Below, in pieces: positions 7,840 to 16,750 of a stretch of DNA of 22,604 bases. Below the pieces are notes generated by a model. It had not been told where the DNA came from. It worked only from the letters and a program-made list of their open reading frames with translations, and did not search any database. Source of the stretch: Candidatus Brockarchaeota archaeon (GTDB lineage Archaea > Thermoproteota > EX4484-205 > DTQO01). The position numbers and the translations under genes were made by a program. Positions within the stretch are counted from its first letter, which is position 1. Each line of letters begins with the position of its first letter. The stretch spans positions 1 through 22,604 of the forward strand of contig JAFNJA010000009.1 in assembly GCA_017601265.1 (NCBI GenBank), given 5' to 3'.

Positions 7840-8970
7840 TTGAAGAGAGCGGGAAGCTTCGAGCTCAGCCTGCACGGCGGAAGGGCTCCGGCCTGGCTGA
7901 CGGAAAGGATGAAGAGGCTGGCCTCCGCCATCGTAGAGATGATATTGGACGAGTACGGAGAGGACAAGTTCCTCGCGAACCTCTCCGATCCCCTATGGTT
8001 CCAAGCTTTTTCCTGCGTCTTGGCCTATGATTGGGATTCAAGCGGCACCACGACCGTGACGTGCGGCGTATTGAAGGACGTCCTGAACGGTTCTAGGTTG
8101 GGCCTGAGGTGCGTCGGGGGGAAGGGTTCGGCGTCGCGCAAGGCTCCTTGGGAACTTGCCAAAGCGGCCGAGGAGCTTGGGCTTGGAGAGCAAGTGCTCG
8201 AGAAGCTCAGGTACTCCTCCAAGATGTGCGCCAAGGTTGACAACGCGGCGATACAGGCAGGATACCAACTTTACCACCACTCGATGTTCGTCACCTCCGC
8301 GGGGAAATGGGCGGTGGTCCAACAAGGCATGAACCCTTCATCCAAGACCGCGAGGAGGTACCACTGGCTTTCCGAAGGCCTCGCAAGCTTCGTGGAGGAG
8401 CCTCACCGAGGCATAGTCGGCCAAATGGCGCACGAGAGGGTGCTGGACATGACGGCCCGAGAGAGCGACGAATCGAGGAAAGTTTGCGCGGACTTGGCGT
8501 CGGAACATCCGGACAGGGTGAGGAGGCATTCCGGTTCCATAAGGCAGCTAGGGCAGGAGAGCCTCGGCAGGTGGCTCGAATCCGCCAACCGCGGCCCAAA
8601 CCCGTCCACTTATGCCTTAGTGGACGAAAGCCGCATCAACTGGAAGGCTCTCGAGAAAGCTTACGAGATAAAACCTTCGAATTACGAAGAGCTCCTCGCG
8701 ATAAGGGGTTTCGGGCCCTCTACGGCGAGGGCCCTCGCCCTGATAGCGGAGGTCGTTTACGGCGCGCGCACGAGCTGGAAGGATCCGGTCAAGTTCTCGT
8801 TCGCGTTCGGAGGGAAGGACGGCATACCTTTCCCGGTCAAAAGGAAGGTCATGGACAGGTCTATCTCGATACTCCAAGAAGCCGTCCAGGAAGCCAGGAT
8901 TGGCGAAACCGAAAAGGTGAGGGCCGTCAAGCGCTTGATGGAATTCACCCGGCGCCTTACCCCTCCTTGA
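7840..8970 (+). CDS. DUF763 family protein with helix-hairpin-helix motif
   Basis: A 376-residue member of DUF763, a conserved family of unknown function in archaea and some bacteria. The family signature is intact: GSFELSLHGGRAPAWL (5-20), LSDPLWFQAFSCVLAYDW (49-66) and the following SSGTTTVTCGVLKD. Further on there is a stretch with H-H-S-M and W (YHHSMFV, about 145-151). Around residues 280-305, ELLAIRGFGPSTARALALIA reads as a helix-hairpin-helix, which usually binds DNA or RNA backbone without sequence specificity. A nucleic-acid role is therefore likely, but no catalytic motif is recognised. TTG start, leaderless by promoter spacing. Single gene; it converges on argG 44 bases away. Confidence 0.9.
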   Translation: MKRAGSFELSLHGGRAPAWLTERMKRLASAIVEMILDEYGEDKFLANLSDPLWFQAFSCVLAYDWDSSGTTTVTCGVLKDVLNGSRLGLRCVGGKGSASRKAPWELAKAAEELGLGEQVLEKLRYSSKMCAKVDNAAIQAGYQLYHHSMFVTSAGKWAVVQQGMNPSSKTARRYHWLSEGLASFVEEPHRGIVGQMAHERVLDMTARESDESRKVCADLASEHPDRVRRHSGSIRQLGQESLGRWLESANRGPNPSTYALVDESRINWKALEKAYEIKPSNYEELLAIRGFGPSTARALALIAEVVYGARTSWKDPVKFSFAFGGKDGIPFPVKRKVMDRSISILQEAVQEARIGETEKVRAVKRLMEFTRRLTPP

Positions 8971-9014
8971 GGGAAAGCGGGGCCTCGAGCCGAGCCCGCG
9001 CCCGGCCCCGAAGT

Positions 9015-10199
9015 TCACCTTCCCTTCTCGCCGAAGAGCTCGAACGGCACCGTGTATACCTTGACCGCTCCCGTCGAATCCCTCTGGTCGAACCCTCCCC
9101 TCTTGACTGAACGGCGTTCCGGCGCGAACAATGAAGTGCCGGAGCTCCTCTCCTCTATCCTCATCGCGCCCTTGTAGAGCTTCAACCTCACCCTCCCCGA
9201 CACGTACTTTTGCGTCGAATCGATGAAGGCGTCGAGGTCCTTCCTGAGCGGATGGAGCCAGAGGCCGTGGTATACGATGTCCGCCCACAGCGCGTCTATC
9301 GACCCCTTCAGCCTGAGCTGCTCCTTCGTGAGGGTGAGGTGTTCAAGGTCGCGGTGGGTCGCGAGCAGTATCGTAGCCGCTGGAGCCTCGTACAGCTCCC
9401 TCGATTTCAATCCAATGATCCCGTCTTCCATGATGTCTATCGCCCCGACCCCGTTCCGCCCACCCTCGACGTTTAGGTAGGATATGATCTCGACGGGATC
9501 CCTGACCCCGTCGACGTCGACCGGGACGCCGTTCTCGAACTCGAGATCCACCACCTTCGGCTCGTCTGGTGCCTTCTCCGGCGGCAAGACCCAGAAGTAG
9601 TCCGTCGGGAACTGGCTTCGAAGGTCCTCAACCTGGCCGCTTCCGATCGAATGGGACCACATGTTGATGTCGCCTCCGAGCACCCCCCTCCTCCTCTTAG
9701 GATCGATGCCGTGCTTGCTTAGCATCTCCTCCTCTTCGGTCCTGGAGAGGTTCAACTCCCTGACCGGAGCTATTATCCTGAGCTGGGGAGCGTAGTACCT
9801 GAAGGCCGACTCCATCCTGAATTGATCGTTGCCCTTGCCCGTGCACCCGTGGGCAACGGCCTCAGCTTTTTCCTCCACCGCGACCTTGGCCACCAGGCTG
9901 GCTATCAGTACCCTCGTCATCGACGTCCCGACGGGGTACCCTTGGTAACTCCCGTTCGCCTTGATGCACCTGAAGACGTATTCTGTTGCAAACTCGTGCC
10001 TCGCGTCTATGAACCTCACCTCCAATCCCAGCTTTTCGGCCCTCTCCATCGCCACTTCTATCTCCTCCTTCCCCTGCCCGACGTCCACCAAGACCGGGAT
10101 CACCCTTCCGAACCCGTACCTCTCCTTCAGCAGTATCGATATCAGCGTCGAGTCCAGGCCGCCCGAATAGGCCAGAGCGACAGACTTGCTTTCACACAA
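9015..10199 (-). CDS. argG: Argininosuccinate synthase
   Basis: Joins citrulline and aspartate using ATP to make argininosuccinate, the penultimate step of arginine synthesis, in the cytoplasm. 394 residues, the usual length. The N-terminal ATP pyrophosphatase loop AYSGGLDST (10-18) is intact. The citrulline/aspartate-binding region HGCTGKGNDQFR and the C-terminal multimerisation part with EGGRNGVGAIDIMEDGIIGLKSRE (split here as GGRNGVGAIDIMED and GIIGLKSRE) are clear. The start is TTG at 10199, preceded by a GGGAGAT ribosome binding site. It lies 19 bases downstream of argH, so the two form an argH-argG operon in that order. Confidence 0.97.
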   Translation of the reverse strand: MCESKSVALAYSGGLDSTLISILLKERYGFGRVIPVLVDVGQGKEEIEVAMERAEKLGLEVRFIDARHEFATEYVFRCIKANGSYQGYPVGTSMTRVLIASLVAKVAVEEKAEAVAHGCTGKGNDQFRMESAFRYYAPQLRIIAPVRELNLSRTEEEEMLSKHGIDPKRRRGVLGGDINMWSHSIGSGQVEDLRSQFPTDYFWVLPPEKAPDEPKVVDLEFENGVPVDVDGVRDPVEIISYLNVEGGRNGVGAIDIMEDGIIGLKSRELYEAPAATILLATHRDLEHLTLTKEQLRLKGSIDALWADIVYHGLWLHPLRKDLDAFIDSTQKYVSGRVRLKLYKGAMRIEERSSGTSLFAPERRSVKRGGFDQRDSTGAVKVYTVPFELFGEKGR

Positions 10200-10218
10200 A
10201 GCGAATCTCCCGGGCCCC

Positions 10219-11703
10219 TTACTCTTTCGTAATATATCTTTTCGCTGCCGCGAGGAGGGCTTTCTCGGATTTTGCCAGGGCGGAAACGCAGGCTTCCAAC
10301 CGGGCTTCCATCCTTTCCAATTTCGATCCCCTCGACAGGAGCATCCTTTGGACCTCTCTCGGATTCGGGCTCCCCGCCGACCTCCTCCTTCGCAGGCAGC
10401 GGAGCGGGTCCAGAGCCTCCTTCAGGAAAGCCTTGCCGAGGCGCGCATCCTCCCCGACCGACCTCACGGCGATCTTCCTCAACTCTTCCCGCCCCAGTTC
10501 GTCGGGCTTCCTGTTCGTGTCCGCGCACCTCTTCACAATGGCTCCGACAAGCTTGTGGGCTTCCCTGAAGGAAAGGCCGCGCTTTTGCACCAATTGTTCG
10601 GCAAGATCCACTGCCGTCAAAAAGCCCGACCTCGACGCCTCTTCCATCCTCCTGCGGTTGATTTCCAGGGTGGAAAAAACGCCCTTCAGGACCTCGAGCG
10701 ACGACGCGGCCGTGTCAAAGCATTCCCACATGGAAGGCTTGGTTTCTTGGAGGTCCCTGTTGTAACCGGTCGGCAAGCCTTTGACCAGAGTCAGCGAGTC
10801 GAGCAGGCAGCCGTAGACCCGGCCGGTCCTGGCCCTTATCAATTCCAAGGGGCAAGGGTTCTTCTTCTGGGGCATGACGCTCGAGGGTGAAGAGTATTCG
10901 TCGGCTATCTCGATGAAATCGAACTCAGAGGTTGACCAAAGGATGAGGTCCTCGGACATCCTGCTCAGGTGCGACATGAGGATCGATATCGCCGCGTTGA
11001 CTTCCGCGACGAAGTCTCTTGAACTGACCGCGTCCACCGAGTTCTCCAGCGTCCCGTCGAAACCGAGCAAGCAAGTGGTCCTCTCCCTGTCTATCGGGAA
11101 ACTCGTACCCCCGATGGCGCAAGCGCCCAGGGGGTTCAGGTTGACCGCCGAATATGCCCGCATCAGCCTTTCGAAATCCCTAGACAGGGCGTCGACGTGC
11201 GAAATCAAATAGTGGCCGAACGTGCCAACTTGGGCTCCCTGGGTGTGGGTGTAGAGGGGCATCGCCTGGGCGGCGTGCTTCTTGGCTAGCTTCAGGAGAA
11301 CCTTCTCCAGCTCCAAGACGCCCCTGCAGAGGCCCAGTATGTCTGCCCTGGCCCGCATTCGGACCGCCGTAACCACCTGGTCGTTCCTGGACCTCGCAGT
11401 GTGCATCTTTCCCCCCGTCTTCGCCCCCACGGCCTCGATCACCTTGGCTTCAAGGAACTCGTGGACGTCCTCGAACCCCTCGCCCTCCAACTCCCCTTTT
11501 TCCCTTATTTTCTGCAGGGCGCCAAGTATCGCCTTAAGGTCTTCGATGCCGATTATTCCCCTTTCGTAAAGCATGATGTCGTGCGCCATGGTGCCCAATA
11601 TGTCGCAATCCAAAATCCTCCTGTCTTCGGGCAGGGAGGAGACGAACGAAGCCGCCGCCCCGGCGAGCTCCCTCTTAAACCTCGACCTGTAGACGCTTTT
11701 CAA
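10219..11703 (-). CDS. argH: Argininosuccinate lyase
   Basis: Splits argininosuccinate into arginine and fumarate, the final step of arginine synthesis. 494 residues. Superfamily motifs in order: HTARSRNDQV (101-110), YTHTQGAQVGTFGHY (151-165) and the signature loop SSPSSVMPQKKNP (271-283) with the catalytic serine. In the second motif a glycine (156) stands where R is common (THxQRAQ). This is noted as a variation and not as evidence of inactivity. The TTG start at 11703 is supported by a strong GAGGTGG ribosome binding site about five bases upstream. First gene of the argH-argG operon, divergent from the phosphohexomutase gene. Confidence 0.97.
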   Translation of the reverse strand: MKSVYRSRFKRELAGAAASFVSSLPEDRRILDCDILGTMAHDIMLYERGIIGIEDLKAILGALQKIREKGELEGEGFEDVHEFLEAKVIEAVGAKTGGKMHTARSRNDQVVTAVRMRARADILGLCRGVLELEKVLLKLAKKHAAQAMPLYTHTQGAQVGTFGHYLISHVDALSRDFERLMRAYSAVNLNPLGACAIGGTSFPIDRERTTCLLGFDGTLENSVDAVSSRDFVAEVNAAISILMSHLSRMSEDLILWSTSEFDFIEIADEYSSPSSVMPQKKNPCPLELIRARTGRVYGCLLDSLTLVKGLPTGYNRDLQETKPSMWECFDTAASSLEVLKGVFSTLEINRRRMEEASRSGFLTAVDLAEQLVQKRGLSFREAHKLVGAIVKRCADTNRKPDELGREELRKIAVRSVGEDARLGKAFLKEALDPLRCLRRRRSAGSPNPREVQRMLLSRGSKLERMEARLEACVSALAKSEKALLAAAKRYITKE

Positions 11704-11743
11704 GGAACCACCTCAACTGCTGCCGTACCGAAGGCGGTTCCGC

Positions 11744-11754
11744 CATTAAGCTTT
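11744..11754 (-). promoter_or_regulatory. TATA-like box of the argH-argG operon
   Basis: Read on the minus strand, AAAGCTTAATG lies about 45 bases upstream of the argH TTG. That leaves a short leader holding the GAGGTGG ribosome binding site. Confidence 0.45.
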
Positions 11755-11788
11755 GTCGTGCAACGTCCAAATCCGGAACGGCCGACAC

Positions 11789-11797
11789 CTTTATCTC
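11789..11797 (+). promoter_or_regulatory. TATA-like box of the phosphohexomutase gene
   Basis: CTTTATCTC lies about 40 bases before the ATG at 11834, in the 130-base divergent gap shared with argH. Confidence 0.45.
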
Positions 11798-11833
11798 TCG
11801 GGCGGAAAACGCCGATTCAGAGAAAGGTTCGAG

Positions 11834-13216
11834 ATGGATCCGAAGATCTTCAGGGCCTACGACGTCAGGGGTATCTACGGGCAGGACATCGACGTGTTGG
11901 ACGCCGCGAAGATAGGGGCGGCTTTCGCCGAAATCATAGGTTCCGGAACGGTATCCGTGGGCAGGGACGTCAGGCTTAGCAGCCAACCCCTCGCTCACGC
12001 GTTCATGGCAGGAGCCGCCGCGAACGGGTTGCGCGTGGGGGACGCGGGATTGGTCCCGACCCCGATGCTTTACTTCAGCGTCGCGAACGGATCTTTGGAA
12101 GGAGGCGCCATGGTCACCGCATCCCACAACCCGAAGGAGTACAACGGCATGAAGTTCTGCAGGGAAAAGGCGTTGAGCTTTTCGTACGAGAGCGGTATAA
12201 AGGAGATGGCCAGAAGGTGCCTTTCGCCCGGCTTCAGCTTCAGGTCCGGCGCTTGCGGCGAGATCGAGTCGAAGAAAGGCTTGGAGGACGAGTACTTGGA
12301 TTACCTCCTGAGGGACGTCGATCAACGCTGCGGAATGGACGTCTTGGTCGAGGTGGGGAACGGCTGTTGCGCCATGGTCGGGAGGGTCCTTTCAAGAATG
12401 GGCTGCAAAGTTTCACTGATGAATCCGGATCCGGACGGCCGATTCCCAAACGGAACAGTGAATCCTGCCAAAGAGGAGACCGTGAAGGCCTTGAAGGAGG
12501 AGGTCTTGAGGCGGAAAGCCGACATCGGGGTAGCTCTCGACGTCGACGGAGACAGGGTCTGCTTCGTGGACGAAAAGGGCCTTTGGACGCAGGGAGACGT
12601 GGCTTTCGCTATCATAGCGGAGCCCATCCTCGAGAAGGAAAGGAACGCGGAGGTGGTGGCCGACGTCCGCACGTCGAGGGCGGTGATAGAGAGGCTCAGG
12701 GATCTAGGGGGAAGGATCAGGTTCAGCAGGGTCGGGCACTCGTACATAGCCAACGCCGTCATAGGCTCCGAGGCGAAGATAGGTGGGGAGCTCTCGGGGC
12801 ACATCTACATCCACGACAGGTACTACGGCTACGATGACGGGATCTACGCGACCGTTAGGATGATCGAGACGCTCGCCAGTAAGGGGGAGACGCTCTCCGA
12901 GGCCAAGTCAAAGATCAGGAAAATGTCCTCCTCGCCAGAGGTAAGGGTCGAGTTTCCAGAAGAGTTGAAGTTCAGGGCCGTGGCAAATATCTCGGAAACC
13001 CTCAAGAAGGAAGGGATCGAGGTCAACGAACTTGACGGGGTCAGGGCCGATTTCGAACGGGGCTGGTTCTCGATAAGGGCATCTAACACGGAACCCTGCC
13101 TCGTCCTCAGGATGGAAGGGGAAGACGAACCCTCCCTACAGGAGATGGCGTCCAGGGCCTACGGCCTGGTGATCGAAGCGGGCCGCAAACTTGGCCACGA
13201 TCCTAGCTTTCTTTGA
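11834..13216 (+). CDS. Phosphomannomutase/phosphoglucomutase
   Basis: Moves phosphate between C6 and C1 of hexose phosphates and so supplies the sugar-1-phosphates from which nucleotide-sugars for glycan and glycogen synthesis are made. 460 residues in the four-domain alpha-D-phosphohexomutase layout. It starts FRAYDVRGIYG, with the catalytic phosphoserine S97 in TASHNP, the magnesium loop DVDGDR (236-241), the sugar-recognition loop GGELSGH (317-323) and the phosphate-binding loop RASNTEP (415-421). All four active-site loops are complete. An upstream in-frame extension to 11753 exists, but the ATG at 11834 fits the family N-terminus and the promoter. Its product could feed the glycosyltransferases at the left end. 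The 3' end overlaps the convergent nuclease gene by 14 bases. Confidence 0.95.
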   Translation: MDPKIFRAYDVRGIYGQDIDVLDAAKIGAAFAEIIGSGTVSVGRDVRLSSQPLAHAFMAGAAANGLRVGDAGLVPTPMLYFSVANGSLEGGAMVTASHNPKEYNGMKFCREKALSFSYESGIKEMARRCLSPGFSFRSGACGEIESKKGLEDEYLDYLLRDVDQRCGMDVLVEVGNGCCAMVGRVLSRMGCKVSLMNPDPDGRFPNGTVNPAKEETVKALKEEVLRRKADIGVALDVDGDRVCFVDEKGLWTQGDVAFAIIAEPILEKERNAEVVADVRTSRAVIERLRDLGGRIRFSRVGHSYIANAVIGSEAKIGGELSGHIYIHDRYYGYDDGIYATVRMIETLASKGETLSEAKSKIRKMSSSPEVRVEFPEELKFRAVANISETLKKEGIEVNELDGVRADFERGWFSIRASNTEPCLVLRMEGEDEPSLQEMASRAYGLVIEAGRKLGHDPSFL

Positions 13217-14192
13217 GGTACCTCTGGAGCGTTTCTTGCCCGCCCGGCAAGGGCCTGGCATCGTAGCCGATCTTCCTCAAGTGCTTGGCGAATTCGCCGG
13301 AGAAGCCGTGCGTCGTGAATACCTTATCGGCCCTCGAGCGCTTGACCGTCCTCAAAAGGCCATCGAAGTCGCAATGGTCGCTCAACGGGAAAGCTTCGTC
13401 AACCCCCATCGCCTCTTTGTAACCCCTCTCGCAAGCCCAGCCTGAGAACGCCATGAGCCTCGCACCGTACCGTTTCCTGACGTAACTGTTGAAGGAGCTC
13501 CTCCCGCTTTGGAAGGGCGCGAACAGGATCCAGGGCTTTTTCTCCAGGAGGTTCGTCTTTAAAGCTTCATCCGCGCGAACCCTCTCCCTTATCCGGATCC
13601 CAAACAACCTGTAGATCTCGTCGTACTTCGTCAAAAGGGGGTGGACGTAAGAGGGCCGGAACTCGTCGAGCAGGAACTCGAGCTGCTGGGCTTTTCCCAG
13701 AGCGTATCCCATGGCCACGACCGGGACGCCCTTCCGAAAGCAGTCGTCGATGCAATCCCTTGCCACGCCAAGCACGTCGTCCAACTTCGGGAACCGGAAC
13801 GCGGCAAAACCGAAGGTGGACTCTATTATGATCGTTTCCGCCTTCGGCGGGTTGAAGCCTTCGATCGGCCCCCTGCTCCTGTCGCACACGTCTCCCGTGT
13901 AGAGGACGGAGCGTCCGACGCGGAGGGCCATCGAGCCGAGGATGTGCCCCGAGGGGAAAAGCTCGATCCCGGGAACGGAGGCGATCCTGAGATCAACCCC
14001 CCTGGCCGCCGCCAGCATGGCGGTTTCTTCGGAGCAAATCGCTTGCAGGTTTTTGTCCGCCTTGCGCAAGTGGTCTCCGTGGGCGTGGGATACGAAAACG
14101 TAATCGACGCCCTCCCCGTCGTGATCGTCAAGCCCGATCCTGACGCCGCCAAGGTCTATTTCCATGCCGTTGCCAGCGGAGACCTTCGCCAT
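13203..14192 (-). CDS. Beta-CASP metallo-beta-lactamase-fold nuclease
   Basis: A 329-residue two-zinc hydrolase of the RNA-processing/Artemis-like beta-CASP group. Zinc ligands in order: HAHGDH (36-41), H83 in SGHILGS, D101 in YTGDV, and late motifs SDH (271-273) and THG (294-296). Beta-CASP features are IIIESTFG (121-128) and ALGKAQQLEFLL (164-175). These fit the archaeal exonuclease/mRNA 3'-end processing type; a DNA-repair role of the SNM1/Artemis kind cannot be ruled out. It lacks KH domains, so it is not the long archaeal CPSF (aCPSF1). ATG start at 14192 with a TATA box about 30 bases upstream. The end overlaps the convergent phosphohexomutase gene. Confidence 0.88.
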   Translation of the reverse strand: MAKVSAGNGMEIDLGGVRIGLDDHDGEGVDYVFVSHAHGDHLRKADKNLQAICSEETAMLAAARGVDLRIASVPGIELFPSGHILGSMALRVGRSVLYTGDVCDRSRGPIEGFNPPKAETIIIESTFGFAAFRFPKLDDVLGVARDCIDDCFRKGVPVVAMGYALGKAQQLEFLLDEFRPSYVHPLLTKYDEIYRLFGIRIRERVRADEALKTNLLEKKPWILFAPFQSGRSSFNSYVRKRYGARLMAFSGWACERGYKEAMGVDEAFPLSDHCDFDGLLRTVKRSRADKVFTTHGFSGEFAKHLRKIGYDARPLPGGQETLQRYLKES

Positions 14193-14217
14193 TGGTTGCG
14201 AGGGCGGAGAGGAGGTC

Positions 14218-14228
14218 TATTATCTTTT
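14218..14228 (-). promoter_or_regulatory. TATA box of the beta-CASP nuclease gene
   Basis: On the minus strand AAAAGATAATA sits about 30 bases upstream of the ATG at 14192, spacing that predicts an almost leaderless transcript. Confidence 0.6.
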
Positions 14229-14285
14229 GCCGTTCAAACGCGCTAAAAAAGGCATGGGTCGGGGAGCTGGACCGAGCCAGGCGAG

Positions 14286-14930
14286 CTACCCTTCGACCCA
14301 TATTATCTTCACACCGCTCCCCTTCCTTGCGCGCGAGAACCTCCTGTAAAGGAAGGCGAAGGCGAGGCCCGCGGCGAAACCCCCTATGTGGGCCATGTGG
14401 GCGACGTAAGGGTTCAGGCCTGAGAACTCGTAGACGACCTCGATAAGGAAGTACAGGGCGGCCCAAAGGGCAGCAGGCAACACCATAGGAATAACCATGA
14501 AGACCAGTATCGGCCTCAAGGGGAAGAGGACCGCGAAGGCGGCCATTATTCCGAAGACCGCGCCCGAAGCCCCCATCACTGGCACGTGGCTCAAGGGGTA
14601 TGCCAGCACGTGCGCAGCGCTGCCTGCCACGCCCGCGGAGTTGTAAAAGATGAGGAAGTTCCTCCCTCCCATCTCCCTTTCGCATCCCGGCCCGAATATC
14701 CACAAAGCCAGCATGTTCATGAAGAGGTGCAGGGGGTCGGCGTGCAGGTAAACAGACGTCAGCAGGGTGTGGGCGTTCCGCCCCGTCCTCAGGAGGATCG
14801 GGATGAGGCTTAGATGGTAAAAGGCGGCCTCCTGCCCGATCAGAATCTCGATCGCGTAAACCGCCACGTTGGCGCCTATCAGGAAGTATGTCGCCTGCGA
14901 GGCTTCGAATCGATACCCCGGGGGATTCAA
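14286..14930 (-). CDS. Rhomboid-family intramembrane serine protease
   Basis: A 214-residue six-helix rhomboid that cleaves other membrane proteins within or next to the membrane. The catalytic dyad is present: S122 in GASG (120-123) and H181 in AHMAHIGG. N72 in HLFMNM is the usual oxyanion residue. The loop after helix 1 and the WIFG/E-R region (ALWIFGPGCEREMGG, 75-89) also match the family. TTG start at 14930, because an in-frame TGA at 14952-14954 (the stop of the upstream permease gene) prevents extension. It lies 21 bases after the ABC permease gene, so it is the third gene of that operon. Its substrate is unknown. Confidence 0.93.
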   Translation of the reverse strand: MNPPGYRFEASQATYFLIGANVAVYAIEILIGQEAAFYHLSLIPILLRTGRNAHTLLTSVYLHADPLHLFMNMLALWIFGPGCEREMGGRNFLIFYNSAGVAGSAAHVLAYPLSHVPVMGASGAVFGIMAAFAVLFPLRPILVFMVIPMVLPAALWAALYFLIEVVYEFSGLNPYVAHMAHIGGFAAGLAFAFLYRRFSRARKGSGVKIIWVEG

Positions 14931-14951
14931 TCCGCCAGCCCCTTCGCCATT

Positions 14952-15680
14952 TCAACTCGCCCTAGACGGCTTTCCCTTGATCGCGAAGCCGGCGGACAGG
15001 TAGAGGATGACGATCCAAAGCGGCACGATGGCCAGCCCCTCCCCCGTGAGCGCGCCTGCGGATTGGGGTTCCGCGATCAACTTCTCCATGAGGCCGTAGG
15101 CTGAACCGAAAGGATCGTACCAGCCCGCTCTGGCTGGCGCGCCGCTTTGAAAGATCGCGGGTTGCACCGCGAAGAGCGCGAGCAGCGACAGGTAAAGCAG
15201 CGCCGCTTTCAAGCCCCCGCAGAGCGAGAAGCAGAGGAGTCCAAGCGAAACGGCCAACAAAGTCACGAGGGAAGAGGCGGCGTAGAACCAAGCTATCCAG
15301 TACGCGTCCAGGCTAGCGTTCCCGGAAACGAGTCCGCCGAAACTATATTTCAGCACCGCGAGGATCAGGGTTGACTTCAGGAGTCCCAGTGTAAAGCCGG
15401 ATAGAAGTTTTCCGCCCGCAATCGACCAACTTGACGCGGTGGATAGGAGGAGCTTCGCGACTATTCCCTTGTCCTTCTCCCTGGCCATGAAGAAGGCGAC
15501 GTCCAGCGAACCTAAAACTAAAGCGAGACTGGCCAATCTTGGGACCAGCTCGGCGCCGTTGGCGTTATACAGGCTGGCGAAAAACAGGAAAGCGGCCGGG
15601 AAAAACGAATACAGTATCGTCCCCTCTCGCGCAGCCTCCGCGACGTCTTTTTTCGCTAACAAGACGGGCGTGGCCCTCAT
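14952..15680 (-). CDS. ABC-2-type transporter permease
   Basis: A 242-residue integral membrane protein with about six hydrophobic helices, for example YSFFPAAFLFFASLY, LASLALVLGSLDVAFFMA, SLVTLLAVSLGLLCFSLCGG and a final IVPLWIVILYLSAGFAI. The arrangement is that of small ABC-2 exporter permeases such as CcmB-like or drug/lipid exporters. Its ATG overlaps the stop of the ATPase gene by four bases (ATGA), so the pair is translationally coupled and presumably forms one transporter. Its substrate cannot be read from the sequence. Confidence 0.85.
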   Translation of the reverse strand: MRATPVLLAKKDVAEAAREGTILYSFFPAAFLFFASLYNANGAELVPRLASLALVLGSLDVAFFMAREKDKGIVAKLLLSTASSWSIAGGKLLSGFTLGLLKSTLILAVLKYSFGGLVSGNASLDAYWIAWFYAASSLVTLLAVSLGLLCFSLCGGLKAALLYLSLLALFAVQPAIFQSGAPARAGWYDPFGSAYGLMEKLIAEPQSAGALTGEGLAIVPLWIVILYLSAGFAIKGKPSRAS

Positions 15681-16621
15681 TTCCTGGCTTCTCCCGTAAC
15701 CTGCAAGTAAGCGTCTTCCAAAGTCGGAACCTTGCCTCCAATCGAAACGATGGAAGCGCCCATCCTCCCGATCAGCGTGAAGATCCTGTCGAGGGCCTCC
15801 CTTTCGTTGTCCACCGTCAGGCGGACTTCGCCCTCGTCCGAAACTTCCCAGGACACGTCGATGGACCCGAATATGTCGGCTATGTTCTCCGCCTTTATGC
15901 CGGAGACGCGTATCTCCACGGATCCTGTTCCGGCTATCCCTCTAGTGAATCTTTTCGGCTCGTCGTCGGCGATTACCTTGCCGGAAGCGAGGATGATCAT
16001 CCTTCGGCAGATCCTTTCCGCTTCCGAAAGCGAGTTCGTGGCCCACAGGACGGTCCTGCCCGAATGCGAGACGGACGAAACGTAGTTCCTAACGATGAGG
16101 GAATCGTGGAGGTCGAGCCCCGCGGTAGGCTCGTCGAACAACAAAATTTCGGGCTCGTTTATGATCGCGGAACCGATCAGGACCTTTTTCCTCACGCCGC
16201 TCGAGAGTTTTTTGCAGGCGGTTTTCCTGCTGCTTTCGAGCTCGAGGAGGGAGACGACCTCGTCAGCCTTTTCCTTCGCGGCCGATGAATTCAAACCAAA
16301 AAGCCTCGCGTAAAGGACCAGGTTCTTTTCGACGGACAGGTCGTCGTACACCTGCACGAGATCGGAAACGACGCCGACTTTGCGCCTGACCGCCGAAGGC
16401 ATCTTCGAGGCGTCCACCCCCGCAACCAAGGCTTTGCCTCTGCTCGGTTTCACGATCCCCGAAAACAGTCCGACGAGGGTGGTCTTTCCAGAGCCGCTCG
16501 GGCCGAGAACGCCAACCACCTCGCCCTTCGGGACGCTGAAACTCACGTTGTCGATCGCCACCGTCTTTCCGTACGTTTTGGTTAAGCCGACCGCCTGGAT
16601 CGCGTTAAAGGGCTCGCCCAT
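15677..16621 (-). CDS. ABC transporter ATP-binding protein
   Basis: A 314-residue nucleotide-binding subunit that would power the coupled permease. Walker A is GPSGSGKTT (40-48), the signature is LSSGV (139-143, consensus LSGGQ), Walker B is ILLFDEP (159-165) and the D-loop is AGLD. A C-terminal domain of about 100 residues follows, as in DrrA/NatA-type export ATPases. Two usual catalytic-cycle residues differ: the H-loop position reads WATNS, with N196 instead of His, and the Q-loop region reads VGVVSDLVQVYDD. It may hydrolyse ATP slowly or use another residue. ATG start at 16621. The 129-base gap upstream may hold the operon promoter, but I see no convincing TATA box at the right distance. 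Confidence 0.93.
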   Translation of the reverse strand: MGEPFNAIQAVGLTKTYGKTVAIDNVSFSVPKGEVVGVLGPSGSGKTTLVGLFSGIVKPSRGKALVAGVDASKMPSAVRRKVGVVSDLVQVYDDLSVEKNLVLYARLFGLNSSAAKEKADEVVSLLELESSRKTACKKLSSGVRKKVLIGSAIINEPEILLFDEPTAGLDLHDSLIVRNYVSSVSHSGRTVLWATNSLSEAERICRRMIILASGKVIADDEPKRFTRGIAGTGSVEIRVSGIKAENIADIFGSIDVSWEVSDEGEVRLTVDNEREALDRIFTLIGRMGASIVSIGGKVPTLEDAYLQVTGEARK

Positions 16622-16750
16622 GCCGCCTCGCCTTTAGGGCATGGCCGCTCCAACACTCAAGATCCAGAGCACACGAGCTCAAGGGCCAGACATATTCATC
16701 GCGGCCATCTTTTTGCCCCGCCTTTCCTTGCGACCGCCTCGATATTAACG

